From Shewanella sediminis HAW-EB3 (GTDB lineage Bacteria > Pseudomonadota > Gammaproteobacteria > Enterobacterales > Shewanellaceae): a stretch of 64,000 bases of DNA. A program made the position numbers and the translations under genes. The notes below the pieces were generated by a model that ran no database searches, had not been told where the DNA came from, and was given only the letters and a program-made list of their open reading frames with translations. The stretch covers positions 1,550,001 to 1,614,000 of the forward strand of contig NC_009831.1 of the NCBI RefSeq assembly GCF_000018025.1, written 5' to 3'. The stretch's first letter is position 1; the number at the start of each line of letters is the position of its first letter. Shown in pieces: positions 1 through 8,316 of this stretch.

Positions 1-1636
1 CGATACTGATAAAGCGCTGACGGACTACGGCATGGAAAGTCGCGGTAATGGCGGCTACAACCTGGTGGATACTGGCAATGTACGCAGTACCGATCTTGAG
101 AAGAAACGAGAGACATGGACCCTGGGTACGGAAGTAAAAGCTCAAGACTGGGGAATGGGAGGTGGGATCGCCTGGCGTGGATTTGCGGACTACCTTTATC
201 AACAGAAAACGGGGCAACAAGCCAGTTCTACTCAGGTTAACAAGCGACCGGTGAACTTTGTAAAGCCCATTGATAGCACTAGTCAAATCTTGAAAGCAGG
301 AGGCGAATTGCTGGGTGAAGACTGGATTGCAACACTGTCTTACCAAGGGAGTTTGTTCGAGAATGACCTGGGCGGTTTATACAACGGAGAGATGGAAAGC
401 CTGCAGGCGTTTGAGCCGGGTAACGAAGCACATCAAGTGATAGCACAAGGGCAATACCGCCTGGATAGCACGTATCTAACGGGGCGAGTCGTAAAAGGCT
501 GGTTATATCAAAATGATGACTACATCGACCTGACGGGTGTCCCTAATGGCATTAGTCATCTCAATGGTGAGGTCGCCACCTTGGACGCAAACTTCAAGGT
601 GTCTACCCGACTCAGCCGCGGGCTTAAGGTCGGCTTTAAAGCAGACTATCGTGACCGCGACAACAAAACACCCGTGCAAATGTTCAACCGTATTGATTAC
701 GACGAAATGTCAGGCAAAGCGACTGAAAATGTGCAGCTAAATAGTGAGAAGAGCAGCTATCAGGTAGATGTTAATTATCGGCTTCGTAAAGCTTTGAGGT
801 TTAGTGGTGGTTATCAGCGTACGGATAAGGAACAGTCGAATACAGTTCGAGAAAAGACAAGCGAAGACAGAGTATTTGCCAAGCTAAAGTACAACCTAAG
901 CAAGGGGTGGGGGATTAGCCTGGAAGGTGAATATGGTAATCGAGACGGCTCCACCTACCAAGCTTCATCGGCCACCTCCTCGGAAGATAACGAGTTACTT
1001 CGTAAGTACCACTTGGCTGACCGTGATCGCACTGAGCTAGAGTTGAAAGTTGGCAACACCTCATTTGACAACCTCGGGATTAACCTAAGCTATCGTTACG
1101 CACTGGACGATTATAGTGAAAGTGAGTTAGGGCTAAGTGAGTCCATAGACAATGGTTATGACGTGTCTATTAGTTATCAGCCTATAGCAAAGTTGGATAT
1201 CTACGCCTTTGGCGGTCAACAATGGATCGAGTCAACCCGATATGGCAGCCAAGGTTACAGCAGTGCAGATTGGACTGGCAATGTTGACGACAGCTTCAGC
1301 CACATAGGACTAGGCACAAGCTACAGTGGGTTAATGCAGGAGCTGTTAGTTGTGGGTCTTAACTACAGCTACAGCGAGTCAGAGTCCGAGACCTCAGTGA
1401 CAAGAACGACGCCATACGGAGAGTATTATTCCTGGTCACACAACCTCAGGTTATATGCCGAGTTCGCCTTAAGTGAGCGGGCTAAGGTTCACGCGAACTA
1501 TCGCTATGAAAGATATTACGACACCGATTATCGCGACGTTACCGACGAGACATTTTCAGAATTAACCACACTAGGCAACATGGGGAGTAACTACAACGCC
1601 CATCAATTAATGCTGACATTTAGTTACGCATTGTAA
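1..1636 (+). CDS. dmsF: Outer-membrane beta-barrel of extracellular DMSO reductase, MtrB/PioB family (5' end outside window)
   Basis: The reading frame is open from base 2, so the start and signal peptide lie upstream of the window and 544 residues are visible. The sequence is rich in alternating polar/hydrophobic strands with many Tyr, Ser and Asp residues and no long hydrophobic helices, as expected of a large beta-barrel. It ends in a strand-like segment (LMLTFSYAL). In Shewanella, MtrB-type barrels sheathe a periplasmic decaheme cytochrome so electrons cross the outer membrane. The assignment to DmsF rests on dmsA following 23 bp downstream; the cytochrome gene (dmsE) would be expected just upstream, outside the window. 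Family membership is recognised from overall composition and context rather than from a single motif. Confidence 0.85.
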   Translation, partial: DTDKALTDYGMESRGNGGYNLVDTGNVRSTDLEKKRETWTLGTEVKAQDWGMGGGIAWRGFADYLYQQKTGQQASSTQVNKRPVNFVKPIDSTSQILKAGGELLGEDWIATLSYQGSLFENDLGGLYNGEMESLQAFEPGNEAHQVIAQGQYRLDSTYLTGRVVKGWLYQNDDYIDLTGVPNGISHLNGEVATLDANFKVSTRLSRGLKVGFKADYRDRDNKTPVQMFNRIDYDEMSGKATENVQLNSEKSSYQVDVNYRLRKALRFSGGYQRTDKEQSNTVREKTSEDRVFAKLKYNLSKGWGISLEGEYGNRDGSTYQASSATSSEDNELLRKYHLADRDRTELELKVGNTSFDNLGINLSYRYALDDYSESELGLSESIDNGYDVSISYQPIAKLDIYAFGGQQWIESTRYGSQGYSSADWTGNVDDSFSHIGLGTSYSGLMQELLVVGLNYSYSESESETSVTRTTPYGEYYSWSHNLRLYAEFALSERAKVHANYRYERYYDTDYRDVTDETFSELTTLGNMGSNYNAHQLMLTFSYAL

Positions 1637-1659
1637 TCAATTCTACAAAGGAACAGCTC

Positions 1660-4149
1660 ATGCAAAGACGTGAATTTCTAAAACTCAGCGCAGCAGCCAG
1701 CGCGGTAACATGTGTTACTGCTTGCGGCAGTAAAAAAACCGAAACAATCATTCCCGAAGTACCTGTATCTGAAAAACATTTTTGGAGTGCGTGTCTAGGT
1801 AATTGTGGCTCTAACTGTCCGTTAAAGGTGATCACCGTAGATGGAAAAATCACACGTATTGAGCCTGAAACTTACGGCGAAGACAGCTTTGATTCACCTC
1901 ATATTCGACCGTGCTTACGTGGGCATGCTAACCGTGCACGTGTATATAACCCCGATCGCCTAATGTATCCCATGAAACGAATTGCAAATGCTAAACGAGG
2001 TGAAGGTAAATTTGAACGTATCAGCTGGGAACAGGCTACCAGTGAAATAGGGATGAAGCTAAAGGAAACTTATGATCAATATGGTCCTCGTGCAGTTTAT
2101 CAAAATCGCGGTAGTGGTGCGTTTTATGACATTAATGGTAAATATGCATGGGGACGCTTATTAAACTGTATGGGGGGGGGGCTTAAGCATTATGGTTCAT
2201 ATAGTTCTTCCATGGTCCGTACCATCATGCCATACATCTTCGGTAGTCGTAAGTCATCCACGCCAAGGGAAATGAAATACAGTGACCTATTAGTGTTCTT
2301 TGGTTACAACCCGCTAGAAACTCGCATGAGCGGTAGTGGTGAAGGCTTTGAAGTGCAAACTGTTACCGAAGGTAAGAAAGTAATCCATATTGATTGCCGC
2401 TACAGTGATTCTGCAATGGGCCGTGAAAGTGAATACTATCCTTGTCGTCCTGGTACCGATGCCGCTTTGTGTGAAGCAATGGCATATGTGTTAATTACCG
2501 AAGAATTATTAGATGAACAATTTTTGTCTGATAAGTGTTACGGTTTTCGTGCAGAACCTTCAATTCAAGATGCTCGCGATTCGAGCAAAATGTTGCCAGA
2601 AGTTGTATATGAAGACAGCTATGAAGCACACATTTTAGGTGTTAAAGACGGTCAACCCAAAACACCTCAATGGGCGGCTGAAATTTGTGGTATCCCCGCA
2701 GACTCAATACGTAACATTGCCCGCCAAATTGGCAATGCAAAAGCCCCATATCTGGCTCCGGGTCTTGGTATGCAACGGCACATTAACGGCGAAGATAATA
2801 TTCGTTCAGTAATGACTTTAGGCATGTTAGTGGGCGCTATTGGCAAGCGCGGCACCAATACCGGTGACTACCCAAAATCACCACGAAAAATCTACTCTAA
2901 AGGGTTACCTACTGTAAGTGAACAGCAGGAAGTGTCTATTGATGATGCCAAAATTTCTATGTTTAGTTGGACTCAAGCCGTTGAAAATGGCGAAAACCTA
3001 ACGGTTCTCCGTGATGGAGTTAAGCTACCAGCAGAAGAGTTAGATGAAAATGGTGATGGTAAATTAGGCACAAATATCAAGGCGATAATTAACTTTGCTA
3101 GTGGGTGTTTGGTTAATCAGCATGGCGATGCCTTTGGGACTACTCGTATTTTGCAAGACGAATCTAAATGCGAAATGATAGTGGTAATCGATAATCACAT
3201 GACTTCTTCGGCCAAGTTGGCTGATTATATCCTGCCGGATAATACTTGGTTGGAATCGACCGACTTTGCGAACAAAACCTACTATGCAGGTGCCGTGAGC
3301 TACATGACGGCATTAAAAACTGGGATCAAACCTTTAGGCGAATGCCGTGGTTCTTTCGATGTATGTACCGATTTAGCAGAAAAAATGGGAGTTAAAGAAA
3401 TCTTCACCGAAGGTCGAACTACTGATGAATGGATTGAGCATTATTACCAAACAAAAGTACGTACTTTAGACCCAGAGCTATTTCCTGCGACAGCCAAAGA
3501 AATGCAAGACATTGGAGTGGTTAAAACATTTAGCCCTTGTGATGATAGCGAGGAGTCGGCCAAGGTCAATTGTGCCATGTGGGATTACGTTCAAAACGGT
3601 GGAACCTTAAAAACTGCATCAGGCAAGTTGGAAATATTCTCTCATGCACTGCAAGAACTATCAGATCTTTGGGAAGTACCAGATTACTGGCTGGATAAAG
3701 ACAACTATCTTAACGCTATCCCTAAATATTGGGTGGGCCTAGAGAGTTATCAAGACCCATCACCTGAACTTAAAGATAAACCGTTACAGTTAATTGGTCA
3801 CCATACCAAGGCGCGTACTCACTCAACTTTCGGATCCGTTAAATGGCTTAAAGAAGCGGTTAACGGTGACGCAGTTTGGATCAATCCAGATGATGCGATC
3901 AAATACGGCATTGTCGACGATCAATACGCCATCATCGAATCTTTGCGGGGCAAAGTTAAAGTAAAAGCACGCGTAACCAATCGTATTATGCCGGGTGTGA
4001 TGTCCTTAAGTCAGGGGGCTTGGTTTGATCCCAAGAACGATGTCGATGTCGGCGGGTGTGTCAACGCTCTGACCTCTCAAGGTCGTCCTAGCCCACTCGC
4101 CAAAGGTAATCCACAACACACCAACCGTGTACGCATTTACAAGGCTTAA
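1660..4149 (+). CDS. dmsA: DMSO reductase catalytic subunit, molybdopterin oxidoreductase, exported lipoprotein type
   Basis: 829 residues. The N-terminus carries a twin-arginine-like signal (RREFLK at residues 3-8) running into a lipobox-like VTAC with Cys22, consistent with the outer-membrane-anchored DmsA known from Shewanella oneidensis. Four cysteines for the [4Fe-4S] cluster FS0 are at about 45, 49, 53 and 85 (SACLGNCGSNC and RPCLRGHA). The YGSYSSSM stretch near 178-185 supplies the Ser expected as Mo ligand in the DmsA branch. The C-terminal molybdopterin-dinucleotide binding domain is visible (GHHTKARTHSTF; SLSQGAWFDP). It sits between the barrel gene and the iron-sulfur subunit. The ATG is preceded by AAAGGA. 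An uninterrupted run of ten G lies inside the gene at codons 171-174. Confidence 0.95.
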   Translation: MQRREFLKLSAAASAVTCVTACGSKKTETIIPEVPVSEKHFWSACLGNCGSNCPLKVITVDGKITRIEPETYGEDSFDSPHIRPCLRGHANRARVYNPDRLMYPMKRIANAKRGEGKFERISWEQATSEIGMKLKETYDQYGPRAVYQNRGSGAFYDINGKYAWGRLLNCMGGGLKHYGSYSSSMVRTIMPYIFGSRKSSTPREMKYSDLLVFFGYNPLETRMSGSGEGFEVQTVTEGKKVIHIDCRYSDSAMGRESEYYPCRPGTDAALCEAMAYVLITEELLDEQFLSDKCYGFRAEPSIQDARDSSKMLPEVVYEDSYEAHILGVKDGQPKTPQWAAEICGIPADSIRNIARQIGNAKAPYLAPGLGMQRHINGEDNIRSVMTLGMLVGAIGKRGTNTGDYPKSPRKIYSKGLPTVSEQQEVSIDDAKISMFSWTQAVENGENLTVLRDGVKLPAEELDENGDGKLGTNIKAIINFASGCLVNQHGDAFGTTRILQDESKCEMIVVIDNHMTSSAKLADYILPDNTWLESTDFANKTYYAGAVSYMTALKTGIKPLGECRGSFDVCTDLAEKMGVKEIFTEGRTTDEWIEHYYQTKVRTLDPELFPATAKEMQDIGVVKTFSPCDDSEESAKVNCAMWDYVQNGGTLKTASGKLEIFSHALQELSDLWEVPDYWLDKDNYLNAIPKYWVGLESYQDPSPELKDKPLQLIGHHTKARTHSTFGSVKWLKEAVNGDAVWINPDDAIKYGIVDDQYAIIESLRGKVKVKARVTNRIMPGVMSLSQGAWFDPKNDVDVGGCVNALTSQGRPSPLAKGNPQHTNRVRIYKA
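2172..2181 (+). repeat. Homopolymer of ten G inside dmsA
   Basis: The run starts with the third base of Met171 and encodes three glycines. A one-base slip would destroy the frame of dmsA. Such tracts are typical phase-variation switches, but they are also a frequent source of sequencing error. Confidence 0.9.
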
Positions 4150-4163
4150 GAGGAAGTTTGACA

Positions 4164-4799
4164 ATGACTAATAATACCCAATACGGATTTCATTACGACG
4201 CCAGCAAATGCAATGGCTGCAAAGGTTGTCACATTATTTGCAAAAGTCGTTTTGATGGTGAAGATGGCGTGATACCTCGCCGAGTTTATGAGTACGTTGG
4301 CGGAGGTTATGCTGACAATAATGATGGCACTGTGACGAGTAACACCTTTGCTTATTACACCTCGATTAGTTGTAATCATTGTAGCGAGCCAGTATGTGTC
4401 AAGGCCTGTCCAACGGGCGCAATGCATAAAAGGAGTAAAGATGGACTAGTTCATGTTTCTTCGGATTTGTGCATTGGCTGTAGTAGTTGCGCCAAGGCGT
4501 GTCCCTATGATGCACCTCAACTCGATCCTGTTAAAAAGGTCATGGTTAAATGCGATGGCTGCTTTGAACTTATAGCAGAAGGCCGCAAACCTTTGTGTGT
4601 AGAAGGCTGCCCTCAGCGTGCGTTAGATTTTGGCCTTATTGAGGATTTAAAAGCCAAATATCCAGGAAGCAGTATTGCTAATGTGGCACCGTTGCCACAA
4701 GCCAGCATTACCAGTCCTAACTTGTTGATCAGCACCAACCGCTTATCTCGTCCTAGCGGTTCAAGTGAAGGTAAAATAGAGAATTTGACTGAGGTCTAA
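4164..4799 (+). CDS. dmsB: DMSO reductase iron-sulfur subunit (four [4Fe-4S] clusters)
   Basis: 211 residues from the ATG at 4164, which follows AGAGGAAG at good spacing; an in-frame TTG six bases upstream is less likely. Four ferredoxin-type cysteine groups are seen: CNGCKGCHIICK near the N-terminus, CNHCSEPVCVKACP, CIGCSSCAKACPYDAP and CDGCF...CVEGCPQRA. This is the classic DmsB layout for passing electrons from the upstream cytochrome to DmsA. There is no DmsC membrane anchor gene next to it, as expected for the Shewanella extracellular enzyme fed by cytochromes. The gene starts 14 bp after dmsA and is followed by a strong hairpin. Confidence 0.95.
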   Translation: MTNNTQYGFHYDASKCNGCKGCHIICKSRFDGEDGVIPRRVYEYVGGGYADNNDGTVTSNTFAYYTSISCNHCSEPVCVKACPTGAMHKRSKDGLVHVSSDLCIGCSSCAKACPYDAPQLDPVKKVMVKCDGCFELIAEGRKPLCVEGCPQRALDFGLIEDLKAKYPGSSIANVAPLPQASITSPNLLISTNRLSRPSGSSEGKIENLTEV

Positions 4800-4807
4800 C
4801 CAATATC

Positions 4808-4829
4808 TGCCGGGAGATTCATCCCGGCA
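4808..4829 (+). terminator. Hairpin with short T run between dmsB and dmsG
   Basis: TGCCGGGA and TCCCGGCA pair perfectly around a 6-base loop, followed by TTTT. It lies 8 bases after dmsB and 20 bases before dmsG. It could partly terminate transcription or stabilise the upstream mRNA, lowering chaperone expression relative to the enzyme. Confidence 0.75.
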
Positions 4830-4849
4830 TTTTAAAGAGTATAATTACT

Positions 4850-5464
4850 ATGCAAACCAAACATCAATTACTACTGGCAAGTGCTGCCTCAGGCATACTG
4901 CATAATGTGTTTTATTCACGACCAACTCCTGAATTTTTGTGTTCATTATCATCTATACTTAAGCAGTGGCCGTTACAAACAGTCCCTAGCAAAATGGCCA
5001 TAGAACATATTGTTAATTCAATAGAAATCGATGATGTGACTACGCTTGACGAAGACTACCATGCTTTATTTGTTGGCCCTGGGAAACGACACGCTTATCC
5101 TTGGGGGTCTGTCTATACCGATAAGGAAAAGTTGCTGTTTGGAGATTCAACTGTAGCTTTTGAACATTTTTGTCTCTCTCATGGTATCGAATTTGAGCTT
5201 GATGGCAACGAACCTACAGACCATGTAGGTTTACTTCTTGGAGCACTGAGCACCTTACTGAAACAATCAGACCCAGAGCACCTTCAAGCCGTATCATCAT
5301 TATTAGAAGTGCATTTGCTTCCTTGGGTTAGTGCATTTTTAGATGCTGTCGATGAAAATTCTGTCACTGGGTATTATCGAGGCTTCTCCAAACTGTTGCG
5401 TATTTGGATTAACGATTGGGAATTAAATTTAAAACTTAACCCCACAAGCACTCGTTTATATTGA
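4850..5464 (+). CDS. dmsG: TorD/DmsD-family molybdoenzyme maturation chaperone
   Basis: 204 residues, the usual size of TorD-family chaperones, which bind the Tat signal of an apo-molybdoenzyme until the cofactor is inserted. Seen in the sequence: EDYHALFVGPGKRHAYPWGSVYTD (residues ~63-87), matching the family E-Y-x-x-L-F-x-G-P...P-x-x-S-x-Y pattern, and a later DHVGLLLGALSTLL helix, matching the family D-H-x-x-x-E/L motif. It follows the dmsAB genes and its last base is shared with the next gene (TGATG). The likely client is DmsA. In S. oneidensis the equivalent gene of the dms cluster is called dmsG. Confidence 0.85.
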   Translation: MQTKHQLLLASAASGILHNVFYSRPTPEFLCSLSSILKQWPLQTVPSKMAIEHIVNSIEIDDVTTLDEDYHALFVGPGKRHAYPWGSVYTDKEKLLFGDSTVAFEHFCLSHGIEFELDGNEPTDHVGLLLGALSTLLKQSDPEHLQAVSSLLEVHLLPWVSAFLDAVDENSVTGYYRGFSKLLRIWINDWELNLKLNPTSTRLY

Positions 5465-6195
5465 TGACTGATAATATGAAGCCTTTTTACGCTATTTACC
5501 AAACCTTGTATAACTTATATGGTCCTCAAGGTTGGTGGCCACAAACAGGATATGCTGGTAGCAACCCGACTAAGCGTGGGGCCACCAATGGTTATCACCC
5601 AAAAAGGTATGACTTTCCGCAGAATATCGACCAAGTTTTTGAAGTATGTTTAGGGTCAATTTTAACCCAGAACACCAATTTTATTGCAGTTGAAAAAGCA
5701 CTAATAAATTTGGTCAACTTGAAGGCCTTAACGCCAGAAGCGATATTAGCTTTAGATTATGATAATTTTAAGCAAGCGATACGTCCTGCCGGATATTACA
5801 ACCAAAAATCGCGTTACATCCGTGAATTTATCCCATTTTTCCTTAAACTCAATGGTGGTGTCCCAAGTCGAGAGGGATTGTTAAGTTGCGTAGGCATTGG
5901 GCCAGAAACCGCTGATTCGATTTTGCTTTACGGCTATAAACAGCCACAATTTAAAGTTGATGCGTATACTACACGAATCTTTCACCAGTTGGAGCTTATT
6001 CCAGAAAATGCGAAATATGATGATATAAAAGTGGCTGTTGAGACTGAATTATCTAATATAGTGAAAGGGGAAAAGTTGGTAATAATTTATCAGGAGTTTC
6101 ATGCATTGATAGTCGAGCATGCCAAGCGGTTTTATAGTAAAAAGCCTTACGCAGAGGAGTGCCCATTGCCCCCAAACAAAAAGCATTCTTCGTAG
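5464..6195 (+). CDS. dmsH: HhH-GPD (endonuclease III-like) glycosylase homologue at the end of the dms operon
   Basis: 243 residues from the ATG at 5464, coupled to dmsG (stop and start share one base). The core is an HhH-GPD fold: LGSILTQNTNF (helix that opens the family), a helix-hairpin-helix LLSCVGIGPETADSILLYGY, and the catalytic-Asp segment FKVDAYTTRIF. The Lys that E. coli Nth uses within the hairpin (G-x-K-T-A) is Glu here (GPETA), as in the Asp-only 'endonuclease III-related' branch. The C-terminal four-cysteine iron-sulfur loop is missing: only one Cys is present there (EECPLP). The link to DMSO respiration is positional and I know no mechanism. The symbol follows the S. oneidensis dmsEFABGH naming and is less certain than the fold. 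Confidence 0.7.
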   Translation: MTDNMKPFYAIYQTLYNLYGPQGWWPQTGYAGSNPTKRGATNGYHPKRYDFPQNIDQVFEVCLGSILTQNTNFIAVEKALINLVNLKALTPEAILALDYDNFKQAIRPAGYYNQKSRYIREFIPFFLKLNGGVPSREGLLSCVGIGPETADSILLYGYKQPQFKVDAYTTRIFHQLELIPENAKYDDIKVAVETELSNIVKGEKLVIIYQEFHALIVEHAKRFYSKKPYAEECPLPPNKKHSS

Positions 6196-6235
6196 CTATG
6201 AATAACTAAAGAGGGGGAAGGAAAAGCCCTATTGC

Positions 6236-6269
6236 AAAATGCCAACTTAATTTGAAAAGGTGGCATTTT
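6236..6269 (+). terminator. Bidirectional hairpin between the dms operon and the convergent LysR gene
   Basis: AAAATGCCA and TGGCATTTT are perfect complements separated by 16 bases, flanked by A and T runs on both sides. It can end the dms transcript and the LysR transcript coming from the other strand. Confidence 0.8.
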
Positions 6270-6293
6270 ATTTTAGGGGGATTAAATTTCTGT

Positions 6294-7100
6294 TCAAAAA
6301 TGAATATTTGCAATAGTATTTATTGCGTTAATAATTTGTTTTCGTTGAGAGAGTTCAGAGTATACTATCCCTATATCAACCCATTGACTCTGAGTGTTAG
6401 GTATCGGCCTTAATACTTCATTCGTCACCCATGAGCTGGCGAATCGAGCTGCGCCGTAACCTGCTTTAACGAATTCACGAACTTGAATATCTACGTCTCG
6501 ATGACGATCTACAACAAACTCAACATTCTTAGGCGAGGTAAATCGAATATCACCACCATGTTGTCTTGACAATTTGTCACACTCATCGCTTATTATAGGA
6601 ATATGCTCACCACGCGACATTAACTCTGGATGTACGAACAATTGATATTGCTCTCGCCATAAAGGCAACAATTTATCCCCTTCTCTGATATTAAAATCGG
6701 CTGCAATGTAGAAATCACAATTTTCACCAGGTCGAACAAGGTGTAGCAAGGTTGTTGGGAATGTTTTGCGTATTGAGGACAAAATCAAATCTACTTTTTC
6801 AGCACATAAATCGGTTTGCAATCCAATAGTTATCTGATTTTCTTTAGCGTCAGTGCCAATTTGGTTTAGTGACTCAAATTGACTTAGTAATCGTATCACT
6901 TTAGGGTACAAGTTTTCTGCTTCGCGTGTTGTTTCAACATGGCCGCTATCGCGTTTAAATAATTGAACTCCAAGTTCTTTCTCTAATGTTTTTATGCTGT
7001 TTGAAACCGCTGGTTGAGTTATAAAACAATTTTTTGATGTTTGAGTAAAGTTTTGTGTTTCATAAAGAGATGCAAATATTTTCAAGAATTTAGTATTCAA
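6294..7100 (-). CDS. LysR-family transcriptional regulator (second of a tandem pair)
   Basis: 268 residues. The N-terminal winged helix-turn-helix is clear (FASLYETQNF, then TQPAVSNSIKTLEKELGVQLFKR at ~28-50). The effector domain is shorter than the usual ~300-residue LysR. The start is a TTG preceded by AGGGGA at proper spacing; there is no suitable ATG. It begins 9 bases after the stop of the upstream LysR gene and so is probably co-transcribed. The two proteins share the TQP...N.IK.LE..LG..LFKR core, suggesting duplication. The target is unknown. The convergent dms operon is a neighbour, not a proven target. Confidence 0.85.
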   Translation of the reverse strand: MNTKFLKIFASLYETQNFTQTSKNCFITQPAVSNSIKTLEKELGVQLFKRDSGHVETTREAENLYPKVIRLLSQFESLNQIGTDAKENQITIGLQTDLCAEKVDLILSSIRKTFPTTLLHLVRPGENCDFYIAADFNIREGDKLLPLWREQYQLFVHPELMSRGEHIPIISDECDKLSRQHGGDIRFTSPKNVEFVVDRHRDVDIQVREFVKAGYGAARFASSWVTNEVLRPIPNTQSQWVDIGIVYSELSQRKQIINAINTIANIHF

Positions 7101-7109
7101 AATAGTCCC

Positions 7110-7952
7110 CTACAAAGCACTAAAATCAATTGTTTTAATGGCATTAATGATTTGAGAATATGGTAATTCTTCGGCTTTGTCTGCAACTACCAATATGCCA
7201 TAGCGAATTAACATTTCACTACCACTCAATTCTCGGATTGCTACATCTTGCACGCCTTCAAGCATTGCATCAGACATTAATGCAGCCCCATAACCAGCTC
7301 GGACCAATTGAATCAGCATGGGTTTAGAATGTGCGTGTGCAGTGACTTTAATTGCTCGCTTATTTCCTGAAGTCACTCTGGCAATACGTTTACGGTTAAA
7401 ACACCTTGGGTTTACTACAAACTCAACTCCGTCAAGATCAGACGGAGTAATTTCAGCAAGCTGATTTAAAGGATGTTCAAATGGAATGCACAACTTAAAT
7501 TTTTCATTCCATAAAGGTATAAAAAGCTCGTTCTCTGTGCGCTTATCATCCATGCCTATTTTTATATCTGACGGCTGTCGCTTGTGGCAAATGTGGATTC
7601 GCACTCCTATATTTGATAAGCGGTTTAAAGTCCGTAATATTTTTTGATGCTTATGGGGACTCATGATAGGAGGTATACCTACTTTCACTGTCTCTACAGA
7701 ATCCCATCCAGTATTGAGAATCAAATCTAGTTCACTAAGAATATTTTTAGCTTTAAAATAAAGACTGTGAGCTACACCAGTTGGAACAACTCCTTGACCA
7801 CCTCGTTTAAATAGACTTTCACCTAAATCTTGTTCAAGCATTTTGATAACATTAGTTATCGTTGGTTGTGTTACACCACAGCGTTGAGCTGCTAAGGTGA
7901 GTTTTCCTTCTTCATAAACAGCGACAAATGTGCGCAGCATAGATGGATTCAT
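7110..7952 (-). CDS. LysR-family transcriptional regulator (first of a tandem pair)
   Basis: 280 residues with an N-terminal LysR helix-turn-helix (TLAAQRCGVTQPTITNVIKM, then LEQDLGESLFKRG) and a C-terminal PBP2-like effector domain that ends in LVRAGYGAALMSDAMLEG, a stretch typical of the family. ATG start. Followed at 9 bases by a paralogue on the same strand. The upstream ~360 bp contain no gene I can support, so its promoter lies there. No ligand can be inferred. Confidence 0.88.
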   Translation of the reverse strand: MNPSMLRTFVAVYEEGKLTLAAQRCGVTQPTITNVIKMLEQDLGESLFKRGGQGVVPTGVAHSLYFKAKNILSELDLILNTGWDSVETVKVGIPPIMSPHKHQKILRTLNRLSNIGVRIHICHKRQPSDIKIGMDDKRTENELFIPLWNEKFKLCIPFEHPLNQLAEITPSDLDGVEFVVNPRCFNRKRIARVTSGNKRAIKVTAHAHSKPMLIQLVRAGYGAALMSDAMLEGVQDVAIRELSGSEMLIRYGILVVADKAEELPYSQIINAIKTIDFSAL

Positions 7953-8316
7953 GTTTAATACCCGACATTTAGAATATGGTAATATTATATTTTATTGAAA
8001 CGTTGATTAATGTGATGCACCATGTTTATCGACAAGGTTCTACAGTATTAAAATAGCTCTTGTTGAAATAAATAAGGCCCCTTTTCATTATGTAAATAAT
8101 TGCTGGTGCACTTCGGTGTTGAAGTCGAACGGATGGCTCGAAAGTTAATTGACCGCTTGTAAATCGTGTTGTAAGGCGAAAGAATAAAAGTAAAATTGTA
8201 AGTTTCACTACTTTTTATGAGGTTTAAAAGTAGTATTATTAATTTTGATAAAATGCTGCATGGGGTATTTTCTCCCGGTGACATGTTTGGATGTTTACTG
8301 TTATAAACACTCCTGG
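7953..8316. other. Gene-free region between LysR promoter and sirtuin gene end
   Basis: AT-rich. Only short overlapping reading frames without convincing ribosome binding sites are present. It must hold the promoter of the LysR pair and the 3' end of the macrodomain-sirtuin transcript. No clear hairpin terminator or palindrome was seen. Confidence 0.5.

Noticed and set aside
8026..8284. Two overlapping minus-strand frames of 60 and 78 residues
   Set aside because: No ribosome binding site, no recognisable protein features, AT-rich intergenic composition.
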